Program-made: the position numbers and the translations under genes
Source of the DNA: Bacillota bacterium
GTDB taxonomy: Bacteria; Bacillota; UBA4882; UBA8346
Assembly (NCBI GenBank): GCA_023392595.1
Contig: JAEVYU010000040.1
Span: forward strand, 1-64,000
DNA length: 64,000 nucleotides
Direction: 5' to 3'
Notes under the pieces: generated by a model
Told to the model about the DNA's origin: nothing
Seen by the model: only the letters and a program-made list of their open reading frames with translations
Databases searched by the model: none
Shown: in pieces, positions 33,362 through 43,154 of the stretch
Layout of the letters: each line of letters opens with the position of its first letter
How positions within the stretch are numbered: position 1 is the first letter of the stretch

Positions 33362-35077
33362 TCACTCCTCCCCGCATAATTCCAGAATTCTTTCCACCAG
33401 TTCCTCGACGGAAAACGGCATTCCGTTATATTTCAGAATTTGATTTTGAATTGAAATACCCGTTGCCAACTTAATTAAATTACCCAATTGACTCGTGGCG
33501 TTACTCTCAATGACAGCCACTCGGGTTGCCTTTTGAAGATAGGTTGAAGTCTCAGGTGGCAAGGGATAAACTTGTTTGAAATGAAGAAATGCCAGTTCAG
33601 AACGATCAAGCATCTTCATTGCTTCCTTGACCATTTCATAAGTGGAACCCCAACCGATAAGCAAAGTACGGTAATCCGGATTTCCAACCAATTCCGGAGA
33701 GATACTGGCTTCTTTAATGTAAGACAACTTTTTTAGCCTCTTTTGATTCATCCGGATCCGCAAATCCAAGTCTTCCGTAATATGCCCTGCCTCATCATGT
33801 TCGTCACTATCCACCCCTACCAGTCCCTCACCATTGCCAGGAATACCACGGGGTGATATCCCGGTATTCGTAAACCGATAGCGTTGATAATCAGGAGGAG
33901 TCTCTACTATCTGGCCTGTCACCGGGAACCTCGTCGGATCAAGTACCGGAATATCACCGTAGGAGTCGACTAAATATTGATCGGTCAGGACAAAAACCGG
34001 TACTTGAAATTGGTCCGCCAGTAGAAAAGCTTTTTGCGTAAGATAAAAAGCTTCTTCAATGTTTCCGGGAGCCAGGACAATCCTGGGGAACTCCCCATGG
34101 CCCGCATAAACGGCCAATTCCAAATCCCCTTGTTCGGTCCGAGTCGGCAAACCGGTTGCCGGCCCCGGACGTTGGGCCAAATGAACGACTACAGGTGATT
34201 CAATCATTCCGGCCAGGCTGATTCCTTCTGTCATTAAGGAGAAACCGCCTCCAGAGGTTGTAACAATCGCGCGGGCACCGGCATACCAAGCTCCCAAAGC
34301 CATATTGATAGCGGAAATCTCATCCTCTGCCTGCTCAACAACTATCGGGAAGTCTCTTGAGTATTGAGCCAAATATGTAAGTACTCCCGTGCCTGGAGAC
34401 ATTGGATAGGAAGAGATAAAATTACAGCCTCCGGCCAAAGCTCCTAAGGAAACGGCTTCTGCGCCATTGACAATGATATGATTTTGAACGCCAGAATCGC
34501 CGGGTAAGTCGAATAGATATTGGCCGGAGTTTACGGTACGAAGTTGAATTCCTAATTGATAACCTCTTTCGACCGCCACCAAATTCTTGTTGACAATCTC
34601 ATCACTTTTAAAGGCAAAAAATTGTCTCACTTGATTCGAAGTAAGTTCAGGAGAAACGGCGAACAGACCCGCAATTACACCACAGGCTACCGTATTAGCG
34701 AATATCGGGTTCCCAATTTCGACGGCTATTTTTGAGAAAGGAACATCTTCTACTGAAATACCGTCCGGAGGAAGTATCTGGGCAACTTCGCCAATGATTT
34801 TAGTTTCTGAGGTTATCCGTTTTCCTAAATGAGGAATCGCCTCTTTGTCAAGGGGAATCAAAAGATCGATCGGTTCGGAGAATGCAGCCACAGGACGGGA
34901 AGAAACTCTAATTTCCGTGGAATTGCTGCCGCCCCGAATCCTTGACATATATTCTTTGGCGGCAAAAATATGAAATCCGGCATTTTTAAAGAGCTGAGTC
35001 AAAAAGGCCTCAATGGTTTGAATACCTTGTCCGGCTTCCCCGCAAAGTACAATTGTAATCGAATCCTTTTGAAGCAT
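33362..35077 (-). CDS. korA: 2-oxoacid:ferredoxin oxidoreductase, fused gamma-alpha subunit
   Basis: A 571-residue fusion. The N-terminal gamma domain (about 1-190) begins ITIVLCGEAGQGIQTIEAFL and has the AKEYMSRIRGGSNSTEIRVS block. The alpha/pyrimidine-binding domain (about 205-565) includes ISSYPMSPGTGVLTYLAQ, VVEQAEDEISAINMALGAWY and TSGGGFSLMTEGISLAGM. The C-terminal segment has LAFLHFKQVYPLPPE. Such gamma-alpha fusions occur in the KorA/VorB class. It is first in the redox operon, with ribosome site AAGGAGATGG. Products are acyl-CoA and reduced ferredoxin, which could feed the oxygen-defence enzymes encoded downstream. Confidence 0.9.
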   Translation of the reverse strand: MLQKDSITIVLCGEAGQGIQTIEAFLTQLFKNAGFHIFAAKEYMSRIRGGSNSTEIRVSSRPVAAFSEPIDLLIPLDKEAIPHLGKRITSETKIIGEVAQILPPDGISVEDVPFSKIAVEIGNPIFANTVACGVIAGLFAVSPELTSNQVRQFFAFKSDEIVNKNLVAVERGYQLGIQLRTVNSGQYLFDLPGDSGVQNHIIVNGAEAVSLGALAGGCNFISSYPMSPGTGVLTYLAQYSRDFPIVVEQAEDEISAINMALGAWYAGARAIVTTSGGGFSLMTEGISLAGMIESPVVVHLAQRPGPATGLPTRTEQGDLELAVYAGHGEFPRIVLAPGNIEEAFYLTQKAFLLADQFQVPVFVLTDQYLVDSYGDIPVLDPTRFPVTGQIVETPPDYQRYRFTNTGISPRGIPGNGEGLVGVDSDEHDEAGHITEDLDLRIRMNQKRLKKLSYIKEASISPELVGNPDYRTLLIGWGSTYEMVKEAMKMLDRSELAFLHFKQVYPLPPETSTYLQKATRVAVIESNATSQLGNLIKLATGISIQNQILKYNGMPFSVEELVERILELCGEE

Positions 35078-35259
35078 TTATTCCATCTCCTTAATCACAA
35101 AAATGTTCAACTAAGTAAAATATTAATATAATTATAATTCAATATAAGGTATTTTTCAACCCATTGGAAAAATTTTTTTTATATTCGGTTGGTTCTCTCG
35201 CTATTCTGAGAAATATTATTCCAAACCGAATTCTTATCATTACTCTGGAAATTTACACT

Positions 35260-37851
35260 TTATTCCAGGAAATTTTGATTTCCATCGATTCCAGCGACGA
35301 TGATTTTAGCAAATAGATCGGCAATAACCGGATCAAACTGACTCCCCGAACATCGACGAATTTCATTGACCGCTTCCATGACAGTCATTGCATCCTTATA
35401 AGGTCGGGAGTGAGTCATAACATCGAAAGCGTCAATGATCGCGATTATTCTCGCCAATTTAGGGATTTCATTACCCTCGCGGCCCATAGGATACCCTTTT
35501 CCATCCCAACGTTCATGGTGAGAGAGAATTAAATCGGCAACATGCGACAACTCGGGAGTAGACTGGGCTATCCGATAACCAATTTCCGGATGCCTTTTCA
35601 TTTCCCGCCATTCCTCTTCATTTAACTGGAGCGGCTTGGTTAGGATATGATCCGGTATTCCGATTTTGCCGATATCATGTAATATCGCCAATAATCCTAA
35701 CTCATCAAGTTCACTCGAAGTTAAACCCATTTCTTGTCCGATTTTTATAGCGATATTCATGATACGCTGCGCATGCTCTTCCGTTTCATAGCTGCGGGCA
35801 TATAAAGTTTTTTCCAAAGAAGTAATTAATGAGCTTCGGACGCTCTTCCCCTCCAACAACTTGCGACGGTACATGATATCTTCCGCTTCCTTTAGAATCA
35901 CGTGAATATCCGAATTTACCCCTTCTTTGGTTGCAGCGCCAAATGTAATATTGGGTTGGATAGGATCTTGCGGCATCATTAAAAACTGCTCTTGAATTTG
36001 TTGGCAAAGTTCCAGGGCCCTACTTTTAGTTGTTTTGGGCAATATAATAACAAATTCATCCCCGCCCCAACGGGCAACGATTCCCTCCCCTCGGCATACT
36101 TTTTCAAGAGTCCCCGAAATAGTCTTCAAAAGTTTATCACCCACTTCATGCCCAAAAATATCATTGGTTAATTTCAAGCCGTTTACATCGCCAATAACTA
36201 ATGATAACGGCAAGAACTCATGTATATCACAACGTTTTATCTCACGTTCAAAAAAAGTCCGGTTATATAATCCGGTAAGTTTGTCATGAAAACTTAGATA
36301 CCGGATTTCATTTTCCTGTAACTTTTTCTCAGTAACATCTCTAAAAACCAAGACCACTCCAAACACCTTTCCATCCCTATCCCGGATAGGAGCTCCGCTA
36401 TCTGAAATAAAGCGTTTGATACCATTTTTTGATACCAAGATGGTGTTATTGGCCAATTCAATCACCCGCCCTGTAATTAACGCTTTTTGGACCGGATTTT
36501 CACAGACTTGGTTCGTTTCTTCATCTACAATATAAAAAACTGAAGATAACTGCTGACCAACGGCTTCTTCAAAGCTCCATCCGGTTAATTCTTGGGCGAT
36601 CTCATTAATTAAAGTCACTCTTCCATCGATATCGGTGGCAATAACCCCGTCACCAATGGAATGTAAGGTGACTTTCAATTGTTCTTTTTCCTGAAAAAGC
36701 TCTGCTTCAGCCTTCTTGCGCTCCGTAATATCATGAATAATCGAATACAATAAATGCTGCCCGGATATATCGATCGGCCCGCTGTATACTTCAACATTTC
36801 TGTATTCTCCGTTGGAAAGACGGTGTTCAAAGAAAAAAGGGTTCCGGTGTTCCGATGCAGCCTTTTGCATTTCATCTTGAATCTGTTCCATTGAAAAGGT
36901 ATTGATATCAGTAATATTCAAAGAACAGATTTTTTTCTGGGAATAGCCGTAATAAAGGCAGGCTGCAGGATTGGCGTCAACAATCCGTCCATCGGCGGGA
37001 TTGATAATCAACATTACCGAATGATTGTTCTCGAATAGGCTGCTATAACGTTTTTCACTTTCCTTTAAGTCAGCCATCGTCTTTTGTAGTTCTGAAATAT
37101 CTCTCCGCGCTCCAATGATTTGAACAACTTTTCCGTTTTTCAAAACCGGCGATAACATCGTAGACCAGGTTCGAATGCCGGAAGGAAAATGTAAAATTTC
37201 TTCAAATACCATTGAAGATTTAGCTTTCACGCATTCACGGAAATGAGCATCGATTTTGTTCCCAAACTCCAAACCAAAGACCTGTTGCGGAGTTCTCCCA
37301 TAAACATCCGCTGTGGTTAGACCCGATAGACTTTCGTGACTTCTGTTCAACCTTCGGTATTTAAACCCTCCATAATCATCAACGTCCATCAGAAACATTA
37401 AATCTTGGGTGCTGTTAAAAATCAGTTCATATTCATCCCGGATTTTTTTGTGCTCTTCCAGTAGTCTTTTTTGCTCGGTGATATCCTGAATGACAACTGC
37501 AAAATAGCCCATTTCACAGCTAACTGCATTGATCAAAAGCCATTTCTTTAAAGAATTAGAATAATACTCGGAACGAATCGACCGGCCCGTAAAAGCAATT
37601 TTACCGCAAGCCCCAACCCAATCCAATGAATCCTCCCCAACCTCCGGTATGATCTCCGAAATTTTTTTACCGAGTATATCAATCCCATCCAAGCCGGTCA
37701 TCCTTTGGAACGCCTGGTTGGCTTCTACAATGATGTAGTCGACCGGTTTTCCCTGATCCAAAACAACTTGATGATAGGCAAATCCATCCACCAAATTGGC
37801 GATGATTTGCTTATATTTCAGCTCTTGCTGATTTTCCAAGAAATTTTTCAT
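35260..37851 (-). CDS. Multi-PAS GGDEF and HD-GYP domain protein
   Basis: About 863 residues. Four PAS domains appear in the first ~510 residues, each ending in a D-I/V-T-E-K/R-K/Q linker. The GGDEF domain (about 520-680) has an intact active site (VARWGGDEFVIILPK), so cyclic-di-GMP synthesis is plausible. The HD-GYP domain (about 690-855) has LLAILHDIGKIGIPDHIL and HHERWDGKGYPMGREGNEIP, the catalytic His-Asp and GYP motifs of c-di-GMP phosphodiesterases. No transmembrane segment is seen, so it is likely cytosolic. Start chosen at the ATG 8 nt after GAGG. A CheY-like gene lies 32 nt upstream and is probably co-transcribed. Confidence 0.92.
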   Translation of the reverse strand: MKNFLENQQELKYKQIIANLVDGFAYHQVVLDQGKPVDYIIVEANQAFQRMTGLDGIDILGKKISEIIPEVGEDSLDWVGACGKIAFTGRSIRSEYYSNSLKKWLLINAVSCEMGYFAVVIQDITEQKRLLEEHKKIRDEYELIFNSTQDLMFLMDVDDYGGFKYRRLNRSHESLSGLTTADVYGRTPQQVFGLEFGNKIDAHFRECVKAKSSMVFEEILHFPSGIRTWSTMLSPVLKNGKVVQIIGARRDISELQKTMADLKESEKRYSSLFENNHSVMLIINPADGRIVDANPAACLYYGYSQKKICSLNITDINTFSMEQIQDEMQKAASEHRNPFFFEHRLSNGEYRNVEVYSGPIDISGQHLLYSIIHDITERKKAEAELFQEKEQLKVTLHSIGDGVIATDIDGRVTLINEIAQELTGWSFEEAVGQQLSSVFYIVDEETNQVCENPVQKALITGRVIELANNTILVSKNGIKRFISDSGAPIRDRDGKVFGVVLVFRDVTEKKLQENEIRYLSFHDKLTGLYNRTFFEREIKRCDIHEFLPLSLVIGDVNGLKLTNDIFGHEVGDKLLKTISGTLEKVCRGEGIVARWGGDEFVIILPKTTKSRALELCQQIQEQFLMMPQDPIQPNITFGAATKEGVNSDIHVILKEAEDIMYRRKLLEGKSVRSSLITSLEKTLYARSYETEEHAQRIMNIAIKIGQEMGLTSSELDELGLLAILHDIGKIGIPDHILTKPLQLNEEEWREMKRHPEIGYRIAQSTPELSHVADLILSHHERWDGKGYPMGREGNEIPKLARIIAIIDAFDVMTHSRPYKDAMTVMEAVNEIRRCSGSQFDPVIADLFAKIIVAGIDGNQNFLE

Positions 37852-37882
37852 GACGGACACCTCTTTAAAACCTATTATTAAA

Positions 37883-38341
37883 TCAAAGTACCGGATACAG
37901 CTTCGTATCCGTTAATCGCTCGATGGCATTTAATAAATCGCTGATATTAAAAGGCTTAACCAGAAAATCATCCATCCCTGCATTCATACACTTTTCCCGG
38001 CCGTTTTCCAAAACATACCCCGTCATCGCCAAGATGGGAATATGCGCTCCTGTTTCCGTTTCCTTGGCCCGGATTCGGGCAGTTGCTTCAAAACCGTTCA
38101 TTTCAGGCATTTCCAAATCCATCAATATCAAATCCACTTGGTTCCTTTCTAATATTTCCAAGGCTTTTCTTCCATTTTCCGCCATAAAAAGATGACAATC
38201 AGCAGAATCCAAAATAAGTCCAATTAGTTCTTGAATCATTACATTGTCTTCAGCGACCAAAACATTTAAATCGGAACTAAATTCATTGATATTCCCCGGC
38301 GCTACATTTCTCGAAATTGCATGAGCAGTCATTTTCATCAT
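37883..38341 (-). CDS. CheY-like single-domain response regulator
   Basis: A 152-residue protein, with about 25 N-terminal residues before a receiver domain. The acidic pocket is in VLVAEDN (about 27-33), the phospho-Asp in LILMDLEMPEMNGF (about 69-83), the Thr in ILAMTGYVLE (about 102-111) and the Lys in MDDFLVKPFN (about 124-133). There is no output domain. It lies directly upstream of the PAS-GGDEF-HD-GYP gene, so it may relay phosphate from a hybrid kinase to that pathway. ATG candidates lie within 4 codons after a GGGGG ribosome site; the exact start is uncertain. Confidence 0.88.
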   Translation of the reverse strand: MMKMTAHAISRNVAPGNINEFSSDLNVLVAEDNVMIQELIGLILDSADCHLFMAENGRKALEILERNQVDLILMDLEMPEMNGFEATARIRAKETETGAHIPILAMTGYVLENGREKCMNAGMDDFLVKPFNISDLLNAIERLTDTKLYPVL

Positions 38342-38511
38342 CCCCCATTCATTTCATAGCTCTAAATGAAGCAAAATTATGGCAGCTGCTATTTACATTT
38401 TCATTATCACCTGGAATTCTTTACCCAATCTATGGGGGAATTCTCTACTTTTGGCGGGGAAAAACACCTATTTATGAACCGATACAGAATGTCATCTTGA
38501 TAACATTTCAA

Positions 38512-38548
38512 GGCTGTCTAAAAAAACAAACGATTTAATTTCCTTTAT
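38512..38548. repeat. Partial copy of the palindromic element (one end)
   Basis: GGCTGTCTAAAAAA followed by a block ending ATTTCCTTT matches one end of copy B at 23537-23650, including the terminal GGCTGTC. The other end is missing. It lies in the 327-base spacer 38342-38668, which otherwise holds only the terminator at 38597-38626 and AT-rich sequence. Confidence 0.4.
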
Positions 38549-38596
38549 CAACTGATGTGGTTTCTCTGAACATGGGTAAAATCTCTACTTTGAATC

Positions 38597-38626
38597 AAAA
38601 AAATCCCTATTTTTAAAATAGGGATT
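38597..38626 (-). terminator. Terminator of the NarL-type two-component operon
   Basis: On the minus strand a near-perfect stem (AATCCCTATTTT with AAAATAGGGATT, minimal loop) is followed by seven T residues. It lies 43 nt after the response-regulator stop at 38669. Confidence 0.88.
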
Positions 38627-38668
38627 GACTGTTATCGATGTGAATGAGTGCAAGCTAAACGATATCCT

Positions 38669-39319
38669 TTATTCTAATAAAACCAGTTTGTTCTTAATGG
38701 CTATTCGTATTAATCCGGCCGTATCTTTGACACTCAGTTTGATAAGCAAATTCGCCCGGTGTTTGTCCACAGTTTTTGGAGAAATGAACAACATCTGAGC
38801 GATGGAGTTATTGGAATGCCCTTCGGCAATCAATTGTAAAACCTGAACTTCCCGGACCGAAAGAGTATCAAAAGCATCCAGAGTTTCCGCCTTTTCCTGA
38901 TAATTAAGAAAATCATCCAAAATAAATCTGGAAATTGCCGTGCTCAAAAAAATTTCACCCCTAAAAACCGCCCGGACGGCTAATATCAGTTCCTCGGAAA
39001 CGGAATTTTTTAATAGATAGCCTTTGGCGCCGTATTGAAAGCTTCGTTTGATAAATGAGGTATCGGAATACATGGTTAAGATAATAACTCGGGTAGCCAG
39101 CTTCAATTCCCGCAACTGTCGTAAAGTCTGAATCCCGTTTAATTTCGGCATACCAATGTCTAAAAGAAGAATATCCGGATTTAGCCGTTCCGTTAGTTCA
39201 AAAGTTTCTTGTCCATCCGAAGTTTCTCCGACAACCGCCAGATCCGCCTCTTGCTCTAAAAAAACTTTCAACCCGGCCCTAACCAGATGATGATCTTCCG
39301 CTATCAATATCTGAATCAT
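38669..39319 (-). CDS. NarL/LuxR-family response regulator
   Basis: A 216-residue response regulator. The receiver domain (1-120) has ILIAEDHHLVRAGL, the phospho-Asp in PDILLLDIGMPKLNG (about 49-63), VIILTMYSD with the Thr, and YLLKNSVSEELI with the Lys. The LuxR-type HTH (about 148-210) contains LSVREVQVLQLIAEGHSNNS and FISPKTVDKHRANLLIKLSV. It immediately follows the histidine kinase gene (adjacent stop and start), so the two form one system. The ribosome site GGAGG overlaps the end of the kinase gene. Confidence 0.93.
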   Translation of the reverse strand: MIQILIAEDHHLVRAGLKVFLEQEADLAVVGETSDGQETFELTERLNPDILLLDIGMPKLNGIQTLRQLRELKLATRVIILTMYSDTSFIKRSFQYGAKGYLLKNSVSEELILAVRAVFRGEIFLSTAISRFILDDFLNYQEKAETLDAFDTLSVREVQVLQLIAEGHSNNSIAQMLFISPKTVDKHRANLLIKLSVKDTAGLIRIAIKNKLVLLE

Positions 39320-41419
39320 TTAAACCTCCTCCCAAGGAATTGTCGCCATTAAGCATGTTCCACGACCCGGTTTGGAATAAATACTTAAAATTCCGCCCAG
39401 CATCGTCAATCTTTCCCTCATTCCCACAAGGCCCATGCCCTGGATTTCAATTTGATCCATTACAAAACCCCTGCCGTTGTCTTTAACAACGAGAGAGATT
39501 CGGTTATGGCCGTAACGAAGCCTAACCTGTACAAAACTAGCTCGGGCATGCTTCACGATATTGGTAAGCGCCTCTTGCAAAAAGCGATAGAGGCTGATTC
39601 GGATCACACTGCTTAATGCCGGAAGCTCACGGCCTTGATACCGGATAGAAAGCCCAACCCTTTTACTAAATTCATAACAAAAATCTTCCAACGTAAGATT
39701 GAGTCCCAAAGCATCCAAAGCCGGCGGACGTAAGTCCTGAGCCAAGCGACGAATTTCTTTAAGGGCTTTATCGCTCAAATCAACGGCTTCACCTATCCTT
39801 TGCCGTAATACATTGGCATCCGGCGGCAATCCTTTTAAAATCAATTCAATGTACATCTTAAGCGCAGTTAGTGCCTGACCGGCTTCATCATGCAATTCCC
39901 TGGAAATCATACGGCGCTCTTCCTCAAGAGTCGTCATGGTTTGTTGATTCAATTTATGAAGCCGCGAATTGGTCTCTTGTAGCTCCAGTTCCAATTGTTT
40001 CTGATAATGGATATCGGTACAAGTACCAAGCCAATAAGTTATCTTGCCTTTTTCGTCCCGCATCGGAATTCCCCGGCCCAAAAACCAATGATACTCACCA
40101 TCATAGCGCCTGATTCGGTACTCAATTTGATATGAGCTTCCGGTACGGAAGGCTTCTCTCCAACATTCCGTCCGTTTTTGAATATCCTCGGGATGAATCC
40201 ATTCATTCCATTGTTGGCATATCAACTTATCAACATGAATGCCTGTATAGTGCTGAAATTGATTGTTGAGATAAAGAAATTTGCCATCCGTATCAATGAT
40301 CCAGACCAGCTGGGGTAAGGCCTCAGTCAAAACCCGGAAGCGCTCTTCGCTTTCCCGGAGGGCGCTTTCCATCTGTTTCCGTTTGGTTATGTTAATCATA
40401 CTTGCAACAGCCTTCAAAACAATCCCGTTTTTATCCTTTACCGGAGCACAATTGACGACTGTTACCACTTCCCTGCCATCGACACCCCGAATGATGATTT
40501 CTTCATTCTCGGTATCTTCACCCCTACGCAAGGCCTTCGCTAAGGGCCAATTATCAGAAGATATCTCGGTACGGTCCGGATGCAACATCTGAATGGTTTT
40601 TGGGCTTCCCGGCAAAGGACCCGTGGCGGTGCCGGTGGGTGGAACCCCAACTATTTCCACGGCTGCCGGACTATAATATGATATTCGTTCATCGCCGGCT
40701 TCAGCTACCATGACGCCAATCTGGATCGTATCAAGCACCGTTTTTAGAGTGGCTAAAGCATGGGATAGTTCTATAGAACGATTTCTAAGCCCGGCTTCCA
40801 ATTCTTTACGTTCAGTAATATCATGAAGAATCGCCTGAATGACCGTACAGTCACGGTAATGGCACAGTCCACTCATGGCTTTTACATGAACCAAGGCGCC
40901 ATCGCTTTTTATAAAACTCATTTCCCTTGACAATGAGGTAACTTCTTTATGAAGGAGTAACGAAATCCGTAAAGATGATGATTCCCTGTATTCTGGAGCC
41001 ATCAGATCGAGAATTTTCATTCCCACAAGGTCATCTGCTCTTTTAAAACCCAGTAAGGCCCCACTCGCCGGATTGGCCTCCAAAATACGCTCCCCATCAT
41101 GGATAATAATCGCCCCCGGAGACTTTTCGAATAAATCCCGGTAGCGTTCTTCACTTTCATTGCTTGCTCTCTCGAAAGAATCTTTGGAAATTAATAATTC
41201 AAGTTCAGCCCGCTTGAGTTCGGTAATTTTTTCAAAGCGGTTGATTTCCTTCCATTTATATTCTGCAAGTTCTAACCGGAGTTGGTTAACCTCGGCACAA
41301 AGCTTTGCGGTACGCTTTTTCACCAACTCTTGAATCCTCTTCCGGCGACTAAAGGATTGCCGTTCCATTACTAATTGGATGGTTTTGTGTATCTTTTGGT
41401 ACAATTTTACAAATTTCAT
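39320..41419 (-). CDS. PAS-domain sensor histidine kinase (HisKA_3 type)
   Basis: About 699 residues from the ATG after GAGG. A basic, coiled N-terminus (about 1-75) precedes PAS domains at about 75-200, 215-340 and 350-475 (phrases such as YRDLFEKSPGAIIIHDGERI and FRVLTEALPQLVWIIDTDGK). The HisKA_3 dimerisation box is ERRMISRELHDEAGQALTAL, with the phospho-His in LHDEAG. The ATPase domain has VVKDNGRGF and GMGLVGMRERLTMLGG. No transmembrane helix is seen, so it senses an intracellular signal, perhaps redox or a ligand via PAS. Partner: 38669-39319. Confidence 0.92.
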   Translation of the reverse strand: MKFVKLYQKIHKTIQLVMERQSFSRRKRIQELVKKRTAKLCAEVNQLRLELAEYKWKEINRFEKITELKRAELELLISKDSFERASNESEERYRDLFEKSPGAIIIHDGERILEANPASGALLGFKRADDLVGMKILDLMAPEYRESSSLRISLLLHKEVTSLSREMSFIKSDGALVHVKAMSGLCHYRDCTVIQAILHDITERKELEAGLRNRSIELSHALATLKTVLDTIQIGVMVAEAGDERISYYSPAAVEIVGVPPTGTATGPLPGSPKTIQMLHPDRTEISSDNWPLAKALRRGEDTENEEIIIRGVDGREVVTVVNCAPVKDKNGIVLKAVASMINITKRKQMESALRESEERFRVLTEALPQLVWIIDTDGKFLYLNNQFQHYTGIHVDKLICQQWNEWIHPEDIQKRTECWREAFRTGSSYQIEYRIRRYDGEYHWFLGRGIPMRDEKGKITYWLGTCTDIHYQKQLELELQETNSRLHKLNQQTMTTLEEERRMISRELHDEAGQALTALKMYIELILKGLPPDANVLRQRIGEAVDLSDKALKEIRRLAQDLRPPALDALGLNLTLEDFCYEFSKRVGLSIRYQGRELPALSSVIRISLYRFLQEALTNIVKHARASFVQVRLRYGHNRISLVVKDNGRGFVMDQIEIQGMGLVGMRERLTMLGGILSIYSKPGRGTCLMATIPWEEV

Positions 41420-41603
41420 GAAGGATTCCTCTTTATTCCCCAATTCCCTTAACAATTTCTTTATATTTCCTAAAAAACCTTCCTTTTCCGAAATATGAAA
41501 AAAGAAAGCTAATTTAAGCTTCCTTTTTAAAATCTTCAGTTTTCACTTAAAATAAAGTGGACCCATTTTCAAAACGCGCCAATAAAAAACTTTCAAAAGA
41601 ATG

Positions 41604-42647
41604 TCAGTAATAATCCTCAATCATTACTTCCATAACCCCTCCGCAAACCATTCCTTCATCTTCGGCCACATCTCCGGTCATATCGACTGTTTTAATTTCA
41701 TAAGTTCCTGTCCCAATGATCCGACGGGCATCACCGATGACAGATGCTTCACTGCAACCTCCGCCAATGCTGCCCACAATTCTTCCGTCAGGATAGACAA
41801 GCATTTTAACTCCGGCTCCGCGCGGGACGGAACCTTGGGTGGACATCACCGTGACCACGGCTTTAGATTCATCATTTTCCTCTCCCAACAGCCGGATAAC
41901 CCCAAAATCCATATCCGAACGTCTCCCATAATGGGGTTGTCCCGAATTCACTTCTTTGGGTAGCCGTTTACAGGCGATCAGCTCCGCCATAATGGAAACC
42001 GCAATTTCTTCAGGAGTCACAGCACCAATGGCAAGGCCAATCGGACTGTGCACCTTTTCAAGCAACTCCCGGTCATAACCCGCCCTAATCAATAGTTCTT
42101 TAAGAGCTCCAACCCTCCGGCGTGAACCGATCATTCCTGTGTAAAAAGGCCGGACCCCTTTTAACAGTTGCTCCAGACAAATTTGATCATGCCGGTGACC
42201 CCGGGTGATGATTACTACATAATCATTATCAGTAATCGTCAGCCGCCGTATCGCTTGGTCAAAGGGAGCGCAAATGACTTGCCTTGCCAGGGGAAAACGG
42301 TCGATATTGGCGAAGCTGAGGCGATCATCCACAACCGTAACTGAATAACCGACTTTCACGGCAAACTCAACCAGCGGCAAGGCAATATGGCCCCCGCCCA
42401 GGATAATTAAACGTTCTTCAGGGAAAAAGGGTTCGGTTAAAATCGTTTTCCCGTCGCAGGATTCAAGCAAAGGCATTCCCTGCTCCAACCATTGAAAAAC
42501 CAATCCCTCGTCTGGCTTCTCGGAGACAATTTGACGGACCAGATCTTGCTCAATCCGTCCCTGTCTGCCCGAAAGCTCAGTTTGGAGCGCAACTTTCCTG
42601 CCGCTTTCCAACAGTACCAGAAGTTCCCTATATAATTCCTTACCCAC
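41604..42647 (-). CDS. XdhC/CoxI-family protein (molybdenum hydroxylase maturation)
   Basis: About 347 residues from a GTG that follows AAAGGGG; 14 upstream codons are open but less likely. XdhC-type proteins bind sulfurated molybdenum cofactor and insert it into xanthine-dehydrogenase-like enzymes. Two modules are visible. The Rossmann-like XdhC region has LIILGGGHIALPLVEFAVKV and VVDDRLSFANIDRFP, IITRGHRHDQICLEQLL, GMIGSRRR and HSPIGLAIGAVTPEEIAVSI. The CoxI-like region has VTVMSTQGSVPRGAGVKMLV with GSIGGGCSEASV, here at the C-terminus. It ends the molybdenum cofactor operon. No hydroxylase gene is in the window. Confidence 0.87.
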   Translation of the reverse strand: MGKELYRELLVLLESGRKVALQTELSGRQGRIEQDLVRQIVSEKPDEGLVFQWLEQGMPLLESCDGKTILTEPFFPEERLIILGGGHIALPLVEFAVKVGYSVTVVDDRLSFANIDRFPLARQVICAPFDQAIRRLTITDNDYVVIITRGHRHDQICLEQLLKGVRPFYTGMIGSRRRVGALKELLIRAGYDRELLEKVHSPIGLAIGAVTPEEIAVSIMAELIACKRLPKEVNSGQPHYGRRSDMDFGVIRLLGEENDESKAVVTVMSTQGSVPRGAGVKMLVYPDGRIVGSIGGGCSEASVIGDARRIIGTGTYEIKTVDMTGDVAEDEGMVCGGVMEVMIEDYY

Positions 42648-42702
42648 CAAAAGGCACCCCTTTACGAGTCGGACCACACTCATCATCATTCAGTGAAAAC
42701 AA

Positions 42703-43152
42703 TCAACCACCGAGGTTATCGATTGAATCAACATATAAATCATCTCCCACAGCAATCGTGCCGCCATGAAGAACCTTTGCAAATACACCCTCCCGGGGCA
42801 TAATACAGTCTCCGACTTGTTGATAGATTTCGCAATGAGAATGACACTCCTTGCCAATCTGAGTCATCTCCAGAATAACATCATTACTGCGTAAAATCGT
42901 TCCGATTGAAAGTTTCTTAAAATCAATATCCTTTACCAACAGATTTTCACCAAAAGCGCCATCGCTGACTTTTGCGCCTTTAGCCCGAAATTCCTGAACT
43001 TTATCATAGCAAAGCAAGCTGATTTGCCGGTTCCAATTTCCTGCATGCGCATCATTTTCCAAACCATAATTGGCCATAATCTTGCCCTTTATAATATTGA
43101 TTTTCGGTGTCCCACGCTTTTCACTGATGCACACGGCCATGATCTTCCCCAT
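42703..43152 (-). CDS. MOSC-domain protein
   Basis: A 149-residue stand-alone MOSC domain (molybdenum cofactor sulfurase C-terminal type). Visible marks are AVCISEKRGTPK (about 6-17), ENDAHAGNWNRQISLLCYD (about 33-51), GAFGENLLVKDI (about 64-75) and the conserved cysteine region MTQIGKECHSHCEIY (about 96-110). MOSC domains bind or transfer sulfur to the molybdenum cofactor. ATG follows AGGAGGCTAATC. It lies 2 nt after moaA and about 55 nt before xdhC, fitting a sulfuration step for a molybdenum hydroxylase. Confidence 0.88.
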   Translation of the reverse strand: MGKIMAVCISEKRGTPKINIIKGKIMANYGLENDAHAGNWNRQISLLCYDKVQEFRAKGAKVSDGAFGENLLVKDIDFKKLSIGTILRSNDVILEMTQIGKECHSHCEIYQQVGDCIMPREGVFAKVLHGGTIAVGDDLYVDSIDNLGG

Positions 43153-43154
43153 GA

